Source: Bondarzewia mesenterica (lineage: Eukaryota; Basidiomycota; Agaricomycetes; Russulales; Bondarzewiaceae). Taken from it: DNA of 43,232 nt. The notes beneath the pieces were generated by a model. It had not been told where the DNA came from. It saw only the letters and a program-made list of their open reading frames with translations, and ran no database searches. Below are positions 33,294-43,232 of the stretch, piece by piece. Location of the stretch: contig SGPL01000281.1 in NCBI GenBank assembly GCA_004802705.1, positions 1-43,232 of the forward strand. Direction: 5' to 3'. The position numbers and the translations under genes are program-made. Numbering within the stretch: position 1 is the stretch's first letter; each line of letters opens with the position of its first letter.

Positions 33294-34200
33294 CTATATG
33301 AATAATTCTCGATAAGCCAGCCGTACTTGCTTGATAAAATCATAAACATTTCTTGAATTGTTGAGTTGGTCCAATAGAATTGGTAGTGTAGGAAGAGGGG
33401 GGCTAGATGTTAGGACTAACCCGACCGACGGAGGGGTCAGTATGAGTATTAGGTATTGAGATAAGCCTCACCTCTATAAGATCTCGTGGAGACGTCGAGG
33501 ACGAAACTGAACTCGCGCAAATGATCGGACGGGGTGACATGAGAAAATCTGATCAGCAACTTGTCCTTGCCAATTCCTTCTACGACACATTTGAGGCCGT
33601 CTTCGCAAGCAATCAGTTCCGGCGATGTCAGAGAGGCGTGAGCACTCAGTGTTTCGCGCTCATCATTCCGTTCTGTGTTCATTCGCATTAGCAGATAGCA
33701 GGTAGATGATGGGGAAAATAGTGGCCATGCCTCGACGAAGGTTTGCTGTTATTGCTCGGTACTGTTCAAGTTCTACGTCAAGAGAAGCGCAAGCCTCTCT
33801 AATGGCAGATAGCTGTCGCCTGAGGGCCGACACGGAGGATTCAGCAGCCTTTAATTCTTCCTTCTCCTTTTCAAGCGCTGCGTGGCATCTAGTCAAAATA
33901 AGCCCGGCATTTGGAACAGGAATGGACTCACTCGCGACCAGGTCGATCTCTCTCATCTTGCACTGGTTCGTCTCCGCCTCCATGATTTGAACGCGATCTG
34001 CCACTTTTTTTACTCTCCAAAATATGTCCATTTCGCCTGTTTGTAATTTCTGTGATGGCGCGATTCGTGTAGTGACCCACAGCTTTGAAGAAATTGCGCG
34101 TAGAAGCCTCGTAAGCGTCGAGTCTCAAATCAATTTGAGGATTGTGCGTCGTAAGGATGGCCGACAGGTCAATTTGGGGTGTACGAAGAACATGCGTCAT
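33294..34200 (-). CDS. SPC25: Kinetochore protein Spc25, one frame break
   Basis: Subunit of the Ndc80 complex that attaches kinetochores to microtubules. Minus-strand exons: 34200-33932, 33877-33731, 33672-33472, 33415-33294. The N-terminus (MTHVLRTPQIDLSAIL, NPQIDLRLDAYEASTRNFFK) leads into a long coiled coil (EKEKEELKAAESSVSALRRQ, ASLDVELEQYRAITANLRR). The C-terminal globular domain has CEDGLKCVVEGIGKDKLLIR, EFSFVLDVSTRSYR, SSPPLPTLPILLDQLNNSRN and VYDFIKQVR. The frame breaks at an A7 run on the coding strand (34005-34011): with six bases, ILESKKVADRVQIMEAETNQ joins and the total is 246 codons. Intron 2 (33673-33730) starts with GC rather than GT. The family call is strong. Confidence 0.88.
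34005..34011 (-). other. Frame break at a T7 run in Spc25
   Basis: Seven T on the plus strand (A7 in the coding strand) separate NRRNGHILE from KKVADRVQIMEAETNQC, which are in different frames. Six bases restore one frame and make the exon total 738 nt. This is the same type of plus-one problem as in RasGEF. Confidence 0.85.
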
Positions 34201-34822
34201 CGTGCGAGCTCAAGAATTTATAAATAAAGAGGAAATGGTGGAGAGGCAGAGGACTCTGAGGACTCGTTAGTCTCCGTAGCGACCTACACAGAAGACAGTC
34301 GTTCTGTGTTAAAGGACTCGACTTTGCTTTCCGACGCGTGTGTTGAGAAAACCACGTGACTGTCGCGTTCGATCGAGTCACGCGCGACGCGTGAGAGCTG
34401 TTCAAGCTCACCTCTTGTCGAGTTGCCAGTTTTGCTTTGAATACCCAACGTTAACCTCATCAGCTCGTCTTCCTCCACCAGAGATCCAGGTTGTGTTCAA
34501 TGGTCGGTGGGAGCGTATGACCGACTTCGTCCCGATTGGTGTTACCAAGTTGCTCATAGACGCACACAACCGCGTTGCCTCCTTGCATGCGTGCGACGTG
34601 GCAATAATCTTCCTTTCTCGAAATGCTGATTACTGATGTGCGAAGCCCTCACATCTATCCTCAGTCCTTAGTAACGAAGATACCAGCAGATATCGATATC
34701 TGACTAACGTAATGCCCTCAGATGCATTATATATCCGTAGACAGCTTCAGGTATGTAAGTAGAACTTGCGTGCACGTTGGAAAGTGATTGTCTGCGCTAC
34801 TCATTTCTAGTGATTCACGGAA
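34201..34822. promoter_or_regulatory. Divergent promoter region Spc25 / Old Yellow Enzyme
   Basis: Two ACGCGT sites at 34334-34339 and 34387-34392, 134 and 187 bases upstream of the Spc25 start, match the MluI cell-cycle box of MBF-regulated genes. A short plus-strand ORF ending at 34636 (MTDFVPIGVTKLLIDAHN from 34517) has some coding look but no known domain, so I do not call it a gene. Confidence 0.5.
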
Positions 34823-36154
34823 ATGCCTTCATCCTTGACCTCTAGTAATCTCTTCCATCCCATTCAATTCGGTAATGCTTCTCTGCAGCACCGCATCGTC
34901 ATGGCGCCTATGACTCGCCTACGTGCCAACAATCGGCATGAGCACACGGATTTGGGCTTGGAATATTATTCTCAGCGTGCCTCTGTACCAGGGACGCTCA
35001 TCATTGCGGAGGCAACTCTAATAGCAGCGAAAGCGGGAGGTTATCCCTCCGGTCCCAGTGTCCCAGGTATATGGACGGACGAACACATCGCTCGATGGAA
35101 GAAGGTAAGTTGACCAGTCCGGGTACCCTGCTGACAGCAGATCAGGCAGGATAATTTTCTTTTATCATTCCTGATAGATTACGGAGGAAGTGCACGGCAA
35201 AGGGTCATTCATTTACCTTCAACTCTTCGCCCTTGGCCGCATGGCAGATCCTGCTGTGCTCGCGTTAGATGATCCCAGTTTCGAACATACCAGTCCAGGC
35301 GACATACCCCTTTCAAACTCCGCGACACCGCGTCCACTCACTATACCCGAGATCAAAGAGTACGTCGAACTTCACGCGACAGCTGCTTCGAACGCAGTGC
35401 ACAAGGCGGGATTCGACGGTGTCGAGATTCATGCTGCAAACGGAGTTCTTGTGGATCAATTTTTGCAGACGAATTCGAATAATCGGACAGATGAGTACGG
35501 TGGTTCCATAGAAAATAGGATAAGGTTTCCTCTGGAGGTTGTGGAAGCTGTAAGTAAGGCTGTTGGTGCAGGCAAGGTTGGTTTGAGAATTAGTCCATGG
35601 TCTACTTTTGCAGGTGAGTTTTGTATATAACATCGATAATCGACGGCTCTCATTCGGTCAAAGCTCAATATTATTTGCCTGGGCAAAATTAGACATGCGC
35701 ATGCCTGATCCTATCCCTACCTTCACGAAATTGGTGACCCGCGTCCGTGATATACATCCGGATTTTGGTTACCTACATGTCGTAGAACCTCCCATAGACC
35801 GCTCCGTTGAACGATCCGAGAAAATCGACTCGAAGGACAGCAACGATTTCTTGCGGGAGATATGGGGGAAGCGGATGTATCTAGCCGCGGGCGGATTTGA
35901 CAGAGCAAGCGCTATTGAGACTGCGGATACGAAAGGCGGTCTCATAGTATTTGCAAAGAAATTTTTGGCCAACGTGAGTACTCTGGCTTTCTGCTGTTTG
36001 TTACCACCAGCCTGGCTGAAGTTGTGCCGTCCATCTGCAGCCTGATCTCCCTCTTCGCCTTAGGAGAGATCTTCCTTTAACACCGCATGACCGAGCTACC
36101 ATCTATTCTGTTGGAGGTGTGAAAGGTTATACGGACTATCCGTTTGCAGACTAG
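34823..36154 (+). CDS. Old Yellow Enzyme family FMN oxidoreductase
   Basis: FMN-dependent ene-reductase-type oxidoreductase of the OYE (NADH:flavin oxidoreductase) family, probably cytosolic. Exons 34823-35104, 35178-35613, 35693-35973 and 36041-36154 give 370 residues, the usual length. The N-terminus has NLFHPIQFGNASLQHRIVMA and PMTRLRANNRHEHT. The substrate/FMN region has GVEIHAANGVLVDQFLQTNS, with His179 and Asn182 of the HxxN pair kept. RTDEYGGSIENRIRFPLEVV, RISPWSTFADMRM and IYSVGGVKGYTDYPF complete the fold. Two key positions differ: the Tyr that donates a proton (Tyr196 in yeast OYE1) is Val184, and the Trp in QLW (Trp116) is Phe in YLQLFALGR. The gene is otherwise intact, so activity may be altered rather than lost. 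Confidence 0.93.
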
Positions 36155-36568
36155 GTAATGTGTTACTTGTCTACCGACGGTCACAAGACTTCCGATGCCA
36201 TGACTGTTGCTCATATTGAACCTTGACCCGATAAATGCGATTGTAATACTCGCGGCAAGAAAACGTGAAAGTCAGATGCTTGCTGATGTGCTTTGTTGAG
36301 TATCATCCTGAGTCAATGGTGGTTACTGATGAACGTTGAACGTTGGCGTACGTCGACCATCCAGATCGCGCAGCATGCATTTGTAAAAAAGGGCCACAAC
36401 ATTGTCTTTCGAATCTGCCGTGCTTCGTCGCGGAGTTGCTCTACAATGATGTGGAGTACGTAATTCATGCAGGCTTTGACAGCTCTTCGAGCGCGTTGTA
36501 CGCACGGTGCGTCACACCACTTATTCCGAAACGCGGTTTTCACCCTCATCATCCCTCACGAAATCAAC
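36155..36568. other. Intergenic region OYE to PalI-like gene
   Basis: About 410 bp. Contains the OYE 3' region and the promoter of the next gene. No supported gene. Confidence 0.45.
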
Positions 36569-37561
36569 ATGGCCTCGCGTGCATTCTGTATACCAGGCAT
36601 CGCGATCTTCTTCTGCGCCTTTGTGCTTGGATTGCTCGTATCCATATCTTTGCCCTCGTTTCCAGCCCTTGATATCGTTCGCGCTCACTTTGACGGGACT
36701 CCTGCACAGAATGGTGGTTCAGAGATGGATCAGTTAAGGGCAAGAATTCTTCTGTTTGTGAGAGGTCTTTCCTTTGGAGCATATTGAAAGTGATGTCGTG
36801 GTTCTCTAGTTTGGTATCTGGTTAGTACAACTGAAAATATACCTTGACGGGGCAGTACAATAATTGTTTGCAATTTTCAGGGCGTATTGCACATACGACG
36901 CCTCTAGCGGCCACAGAACTTGTATCAATCAGGGTGAGTTCTTCCGCGATACTTCTTCAGACGCAGGTTCTGACTGTATGTGGACCACAGGCCACGGATA
37001 TTCCGTGACTGTCCAGTCTCATGACGGCAGCAACTCAATCGCCATCGGTTCATCTTGGGCCCGTGGCCTCGCTGTCCATCCTGTTGGTGAGATTTACATA
37101 TGGAATTTATAGAAAGCCGCACTGACACAGGAACATAGCGACTATCGTGACTTTCCTTACCCTTCTCCTGTCCTTTTCCTCCCACATAACGCTCATCCTC
37201 ATGTCCTCCATCGCGGCCGGCATCGCTGCCCTTCTTACGCTTATTGCGTTTGCCATTGATCTCGCGCTTTTTGTATTCACGAAACACAAGTTCGGTGATT
37301 TAGTTGGGATATCAGAGCACACCATTGCCGGACCAGGTCCGTTTTCACCTTTTGCTCTGTCATTTTGTAGACGAGTGTGGTCTCACTGTGTTTCCTGCGT
37401 GAACAGGCTTTTGGATTACGCTTGCAACATTTATCTTGCTCCTCTTTGGGAGCTGCACGCTCTGCTTCAGGCGCCGGAGAGACCGCATAGCAGGCGCTAC
37501 ATTCTACCCCACGCCAAACTTCCCGGGCAAACGGGGTTTCCTGTCTCGCTTCAGAAACTAA
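36569..37561 (+). CDS. PalI/Rim9-SUR7 family membrane protein
   Basis: Plasma-membrane tetraspan protein of the SUR7/PalI group; PalI/Rim9 members act in ambient pH sensing. Exons: 36569-36739, 36810-36820, 36881-36933, 36991-37086, 37139-37336, 37407-37561; 227 residues. The first TM segment is IAIFFCAFVLGLLVSISLPS. FGIWAYCTYDA...RTC is the extracellular WxxC-type motif, followed by GHGYSV and the conserved WARGLAVHPV. Three further TM segments follow (IVTFLTLLLSFSSHITLIL, IAAGIAALLTLIAFAIDLAL, FWITLATFILLLFGSCTL), then a short basic tail. Intron 1 best fits a GC donor (AGG|GCAAGA at 36740), giving the family-like QLR-FGIW. A GT donor 18 bases later (36758) would insert six residues. Family is well supported; a pH-response role is inferred. 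Confidence 0.85.
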
Positions 37562-37872
37562 TTTGACATATTATGTCTTTCATTACCTTAGGACTCTAGC
37601 CATATGGCCCCAATGGCATTGACCAGTGATACCCATCATGTTTTCGGACGGCCCAACACATACTTAAACACATAATTTGCACATAATCCCATATCTTGAC
37701 TTGCTATTTCATAGTCGATTTTTTTGTCGAAGTCAAAATTGCTTTTTACTGCTGAGTCATTCAAGATTGTCAAATCTATTTGTTCCGAGCAAATATTGTG
37801 ATTCGGCGGAGGACCAAAAATTCTCTTCCTCATTTGCTGCTCCTCGTCACTGTTCACCACGAGCTTGTCAAT

Positions 37873-40800
37873 ATGATAGGACGCTCGGCACACAGAAAAT
37901 TGGAGACGACTTTGCTGTCGTACTCTCGTCAGCGCCTTCCCCGTCCTGCGCGTCTCTACTCCACCCCTACCAAACGTGCGAGCTTCCCCTCCGTGACGAC
38001 TCCCCCGCCTGCCCCCGAGGAATTTCCTGCCTTCCTTGGGACACCTCAAAGTGCGGCTCCAGCGGGCGCAGAACTGGAGAAGAGCGATATGGTCAGCTTT
38101 CTTCGCAAGGCGACGCCGTATACCATCATTCCAACGCCGTTACCTATGGACCAACAATCTGCAGCGAATGACATGTACTTCACGGACTCACCCACTCAGG
38201 ACCTCCTTGCCATCATGGACGCCTGCTTGCATAACCTTTACGACGTTCGCCGTGCGCGCCAGATCTTCGATAACCTGCGCGTGAAAAGAACAGGCGACCC
38301 TGTCCTCTCGGCTCGGCTGTACAATTCATTTATCGAGGCATACCTCATAATGGCCTCTGATAAGGAACCTACGAAGCGAGCGTTATGGGTTGAGGACGTT
38401 TGGGTTCTGATAGACGTGATGTTAAAAGGCAGTGAAAAGGTGAACCCAACGGCGGGCACGTTTGCACTCGCGTTGAGCACCTGGTTGAGGTGAGCATCTC
38501 ATCGCAGGATGATGATGGTGCAACTGCTGATGGACTTTCAGGTTCTCTTCGGAGAATTCGCCCAACGTTATCGATGGTATTACGCCGCACACGCCCGCGA
38601 GTCTTCTCAGCCATATCGTTGACCATCAAATAGCAGTGTCAACGGTTGTCGCTGACCGGTCAATCAGCTCGTCAGAAGAAGCGGAGCAAATAATCCTCAC
38701 TCTTTCCCAGGCTGCAGTAGAGTTGAATTTGTCTAAAATTGTTCTCGAACTTGGCCAGGCGGAGGCGCTTGGCAGCACAAAAGTTGATCCTCTCGCAGAT
38801 GTGCCCGAAGTGAAGCCGGTGATGGTCCCAGTGAAAGTGAGCATTTTACCATCAGTGTTTTCTTCTTCAAATCTGACTTGATGAAGCAGAACAAAGGCGA
38901 AGAATCAGAAGGGACTCAACCAACAGAAACGATGCCCTTCAACCTGGAGGTTCTTCGGCGGCATCTGGCACAGGTAGCCCTCGCTCGTCGGGTGCTACCG
39001 GAGGATGTTGCAGCGCGGCAAAAGCTTCTGGAAGACTCTGTATACGATGTTGCAGTAGAGCGGCTGAGGCGGCAGGCTGAACTTCTTGAAGGACTTGGGC
39101 TCGACGACAATGGATTGAAGCAGGCAGATTTACAAAAGTGGATGTGGGAATGGCACCAAAAACTGCAGGAACGGTTGCGCGCGGATGTCATGCAGCTTGT
39201 GAGGGAAGAGGACATGTGGGGCGCTTGTACGCAGTTTCCCTCTTGTAATCGGAGGTATTGCCGCTGACAATATTTTATCTGTGTTCTCTCACAATGTAGC
39301 AATTCGTGAGCAGAGGGAGCGCCTGGGGCCGTTCCTATCCTTAGTCAAACCCGAGAAGCTGTCGCTGATCACGATCCTGGAGATCATGCGTCTGCAAGGC
39401 ACGGGTGGTGTTTCAGACGGAATGAAAACCGCGCGTGCACTGCTCGCAGTCGGAAAGGCCATCGAGTTGGAATACAAGGCGGAGATGTGCAAGAAAAATA
39501 ACATACAGATTCCTGCCAATGTGTCTCGATCGGGAGAGCAAGGGTACTTTTCCCGATTCACGTACACGGACCTTCACGCGAGGCGAGTCACGGCGCGGAA
39601 GTACATGGAGGACGGTGAAGAATGGACGAGCGATTGGACACAGATGGTCAAAGTCAAGGTTGGCAGCTTCCTGGTCGACCGTTTGATGGAAGCAGCAACG
39701 GTCTCTCGCTCGGCATTTAACAAGATGACGGGCAAGATGGTAACGGAGGAACACCCAGCATTTTTCCATTCTTACGAGTACTTGCGAGGGCATAAGCTCG
39801 GTGTTATCAAACTTAATCAGGTCGTCGCTGAAAGGCTGGCGAAGGACGGTTTGCGGGAAACTTTGCATCCTCGTCATCTGCCCATGTTGGTGAAGCCAAA
39901 GCCTTGGTTGAGTCATAACGAGGGTGGCTACCTATACAACAAGGGTGAGCATTCGTTCGGGTATTGTTTTGTTAATGCTCTAAGTGTGGTTTATCACCTC
40001 TCTTATGTCTTGCAGCCCAGGCAATGCGGTTCAAAGATTCGCAAGAACAGCAGACTTATCTCAAGCATGCCTCCGCTGCGGGCAATGTCGAGTTGGTCTA
40101 TGCGGGGCTCGATGTCCTCGGTTCAACCCCATGGAAGATCAACCGCCGGGTATTCGAAGTCGTTCTTGAGGTGTGGAATTCTGGTGACCGTCTGGCCAAA
40201 ATCCCGCCTACTGTTTTCGATACTCCTGAGCCTGAGAAGCCCGAAGACGTCGATACAGATCCCAAAGTCCGCAGCGTTTATCTTCAAAGGCAGCGTGCTT
40301 GGCTTCAGGCAAAGGCGAACAATCATTCGGAGAGGTGCAATGTCAACTATAAGATTGAGATTGCGCGAGCGGTAAGACGATGTGTAGAACTCTGTCGTTG
40401 CACAAACTAACCGGTGATGTTTCAGTTCCTTGCCGATGTCTTCTATTTGCCGCACAATCTGGACTTCCGTGGCCGCGCCTATCCCATTCCCCCACATTTG
40501 AATCACATTGGTGATGATCTGAGTCGTGGTCTCCTCTTGTTCGGCGAGTCGAGACCTCTGGGAGAGAGGGGTCTACGCTGGCTTAAAATTCACTTAGCAA
40601 ATTTGTACGGTTTCGATAAGGCAACCTTCGACGAACGTGTTGAGTTCGTTCATAAGCACTTGGATGATATTTACGATAGCGTGGATCACCCTCTCGACGT
40701 GAGTAATTATGTTGCATTCATCAAAGCTGACAGCTTAGATTTCTTTCTCACAGGGCCGCAGGTGGTGGCTTCAAGCTGACGATCCTTGGCAGTGTCTCTC

Positions 40801-42446
40801 CACATCCATGGAGCTAAAGGCCGCGATCGAATCCCCCAACCCGTTGGAATATGAATGTTCGCTTCCCGTGCATCAGGATGGAACCTGTAACGGTTTGCAG
40901 CATTACGCCGCTCTGGGTGGTGATGCTCGCGGTGCTAAACAAGTCAATCTCGATGTTGCGGATCGTCCTTCCGACGTCTACACCTACGTTGCAAACATGG
41001 TCGAGAAACTCATCCTCGAGGACATCCAAAAGGGTAATAAGACCGCGGCGCTTCTTTCTGGCAAAGTATCCAGGAAGGTTGTGAAGCAAACAGTATGGAT
41101 CTTTCCAGTCATATGTGTCATTATCTGGCTGATTCAAGCGCTACAGGTCATGACTACTGTCTATGGTGTGACGTTCATCGGCGCTCGCGAGCAAATAGAG
41201 AAGCAGTTGAAGGACAGAAGCGATATTCCCGAAGAGGAAATCTTTTATGCTGCGGCTTACCTCGCCAAGAAGGTCAGTTTGACCTATGTCTTTTCGATTG
41301 TGTGTTAAGTTGACGGTATCGCGTCATATGGAAAGGTCCTCCAATGTATCGGCGATCTCTTCCAGGGTGCCCAGGATATTATGAACTGGTTGACTATGTC
41401 CGCACGGTTAATTGCGAAGTCCGTCCCTGCAGATCGTCTGTCTGAGGCGATGTCGATGCACAAGACGCGACGCAGCAAAAAAGCTGCGACGACGCGCTTG
41501 AAGAAGGAGCAGATGACCGCCGTCGTGTGGACGACGCCGCTCGGATTGCCCATTGTTCAGCCTTACAGGAAATCCAAGCGCAGGCAGATCATGACCAGCT
41601 TGCAATCGGTCTACATCTCCGACCCAAATTCGCCTGCAGAGGGTGAGTATACTTTCCGTCACGCGAGGTTGCTTTCTGGGATGCTGACTGATGTTGCGTG
41701 CCTAGTCGATGCGCAGAAGCAGGCTTCTGCTTTCCCACCCAACTTTATACATAGCTTGGATGCGACCCACATGCTTTTGACGGCTCTTGAGTGCCGGGTA
41801 TGTTGCAATGCCCTTCATGACGTCGTTACTCAATCTGAAATTGTCTGTGTTGTAGACGCAAGGACTGGCTTTCGCCTCAGTTCATGACTCTTATTGGACT
41901 CATCCGTCGACCATTGATCAGATGTCATCTGTCATCCGGGACACGTTCATTGCATTGCATTCGTCTGACGTTCTGAGTAGACTTGACACTGAGGTATGCT
42001 CTCGTTTCCGAGCCTTTATTTTGATAGCTACTACTCACAATTTTCTCCAGTTCCGCATTCGCTACAAAGACTTTAAGGTCCCCATCATCGCGTTGAAACA
42101 GATGCAAGCGTGGCGCAAGCTCGAGTTCGATCCAACGGACATTGCCACTGCAGATGAGGATGCCTTTGGTGAAGACGATGGCATGTCAGCTGCGCCAGAG
42201 GACGCCGAGGATCTCGACGCCATTGAGAACCCTGACAGACCGACCGCAACCACCGTTTCGCGAGAAGAGCTTATAGCCTTGCTTAGGCCCGGTAAAGGCA
42301 GGGGTAAGCGTCCGCCGTTAGCTGAAGACGGTACGGAATCAACAGAGGGCAAGTTTGTCAATCTTATCGATCTCCTCCCTTCCCTTCCGAAGAAGGGCGA
42401 GTTCGACGTGAGCAAAATCAAGTCGTCGCTCTACTTCTTCTCATGA
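37873..42446 (+). CDS. RPO41: Mitochondrial DNA-directed RNA polymerase
   Basis: Single-subunit, T7-like polymerase that transcribes mitochondrial DNA. Twelve exons: 37873-38489, 38542-38836, 38890-39226, 39300-39944, 40016-40371, 40426-40698, 40754-41092, 41147-41272, 41336-41642, 41706-41797, 41856-41993, 42051-42446; total 1,306 residues, in frame throughout. The start [20 protein letters not shown] is basic and lacks acidic residues until later, a good presequence; an upstream in-frame ATG at 37780 is less suitable. The polymerase core has [20 protein letters not shown], motif [15 protein letters not shown] (Asp883), motif [15 protein letters not shown] (Lys952, Tyr960) and motif [10 protein letters not shown] (Asp1140), matching T7 Asp537, Lys631, Tyr639 and Asp812. 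The C-terminus carries [11 protein letters not shown] and an acidic insert before KSSLYFFS. Confidence 0.96.
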
Positions 42447-43147
42447 GCTTGGTTCGTCTGGTCTCCCAGTCACGCGGGGCATAGAAGCACCTCCCGCACG
42501 TCTGGCATCTTCCACAGTCCCATCTTATTGTCCATCTCCACTCCGTCCATTCCACTGCTTCATCTGTCACTCTGCACATCGCATGGTTCCATCGTCGCAT
42601 ACTTATTTCCCGTTCCCCTTTACATGGTCTTACTTTTACACGGATTGCTGTTAATGTTGCTAATTTTTGTATCCTACCCGCACATCACTTTTCCGTTACA
42701 CCCAGGTTCCACCTAGATGATATCCGCAGTGATCGCGTCACAGTGCATGTGAGGATATGTAAAACAGACTGCACTGCCGTATGAACTCAATCACAAGTGG
42801 CATTGACGAGTAATTCACTGTTGATTGGAAATCGCTGCTCGCAGACTTTGGACTCTCCCGTAGATCCATTTTTTGATCACAAGCTGAAAGAAATATGTAT
42901 GTCAGACGTTTGGAGAAGAGGTTCACGAGGTTTTTCAGATGACCATGATCCACTTATTCCCGCGCATGGCTTGTCCCAGCCTGCGCATGAGGGCGCGGAA
43001 CATGGACAATTTGGCAGATATGGCGAGACGCAAGACTTGGTGCATTTCGTGTGCGCTCTACGCAGCGACAACCATTCTAATTTGTCTGAACACACCATCG
43101 CAGCTAAAGCATACCGTCTCCACGTTCAGTCCACGCACACCTGCCGA
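42447..43147. other. Region downstream of RPO41
   Basis: The first 250 bases are the pyrimidine-rich 3' flank of RPO41. From 42899 a plus-strand frame (ATGTCAGAC) stays open to the window edge but has no known motif. No gene is called with confidence. Confidence 0.35.
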
Positions 43148-43232
43148 TCAGTGGTGAGCCTCCTCCTTCTCGTCCGCCTCCAGGAAAGCAAGGTAAGCCT
43201 CCGCGCCAGCGCCCACCTCACCGGCAACGACG
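43148..43232 (-). CDS. Possible C-terminus of a gene entering from the right edge
   Basis: The minus strand reads open from the window edge to TGA at 43148-43150 with a protein-like acidic end (GAGAEAYLAFLEADEKEEAHH) and GC-rich third positions like neighbouring genes. Only 27 codons are visible and I recognise no family. The plus strand is also open here, so the strand is uncertain. Confidence 0.3.
   Translation of the reverse strand, partial: VVAGEVGAGAEAYLAFLEADEKEEAHH

Noticed and set aside
34340..34636. ORF upstream of the Old Yellow Enzyme
   Set aside because: Begins with a non-ATG codon, only the last 50 codons look protein-like and no family is recognised.
42899..43232. Plus-strand frame open to the window edge
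   Set aside because: No domain or clear composition, and the minus strand offers an equally good gene end; kept only as a remark.

Overview
The window looks like nuclear DNA of a filamentous basidiomycete, most likely an Agaricomycete. Genes are dense and on both strands. They are split by many 50-75 bp GT-AG introns, intergenic gaps are short, and the products are typical of mushrooms: a BAG-domain protein, a fungal RasGEF, an earless beta-adaptin and GH30 glucanases. Two N bases and two one-base homopolymer problems suggest a draft assembly.

Layout. 1-897: non-coding, starting with a small ACTACCG repeat and two hairpins. 898-1383 (+): four-TM hypothetical protein. 2128-7671 (-): large RasGEF, facing away from 8368-9164 (+) histone chaperone ASF1, which is followed by 9799-10407 (+) histone H2A.Z. 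11300-11976 (+): broken CsbD-like stress gene. 12356-13297 (-): BAP29/BAP31-type ER protein, sharing a 277 bp promoter region with 13575-15799 (+), the proteasome deubiquitinase Ubp6/USP14.

17236-24711: a tail-to-tail pair of GH30 endo-beta-1,6-glucanase paralogs, the left one disabled by a one-base deletion, with a small secreted protein (20492-20800) between them. 25902-28679 (-): AP-1 type beta-adaptin. 29095-29971 (-): a decayed class III sirtuin that no single ORF reveals. 30482-32956 (+): BAG-domain protein. 33294-34200 (-): kinetochore protein Spc25. 34823-36154 (+): Old Yellow Enzyme with altered active-site residues. 36569-37561 (+): PalI/Rim9-SUR7 family membrane protein. 37873-42446 (+): mitochondrial RNA polymerase. 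A gene end may enter from the right edge.

Functionally this is mostly unlinked housekeeping (chromatin, ubiquitin-proteasome, vesicle coat, kinetochore, mitochondrial transcription). ASF1 next to H2A.Z is a possible chromatin pair, and the GH30 pair with its secreted neighbour is the only accessory-looking block. I found no tRNA, rRNA, intact transposon or CRISPR. The most informative signals are three broken genes (GH30 copy 1, the CsbD-like gene, the sirtuin), the homopolymer frame breaks in RasGEF and Spc25, two GC-AG introns and the altered Old Yellow Enzyme. I saw no convincing new multi-gene system.
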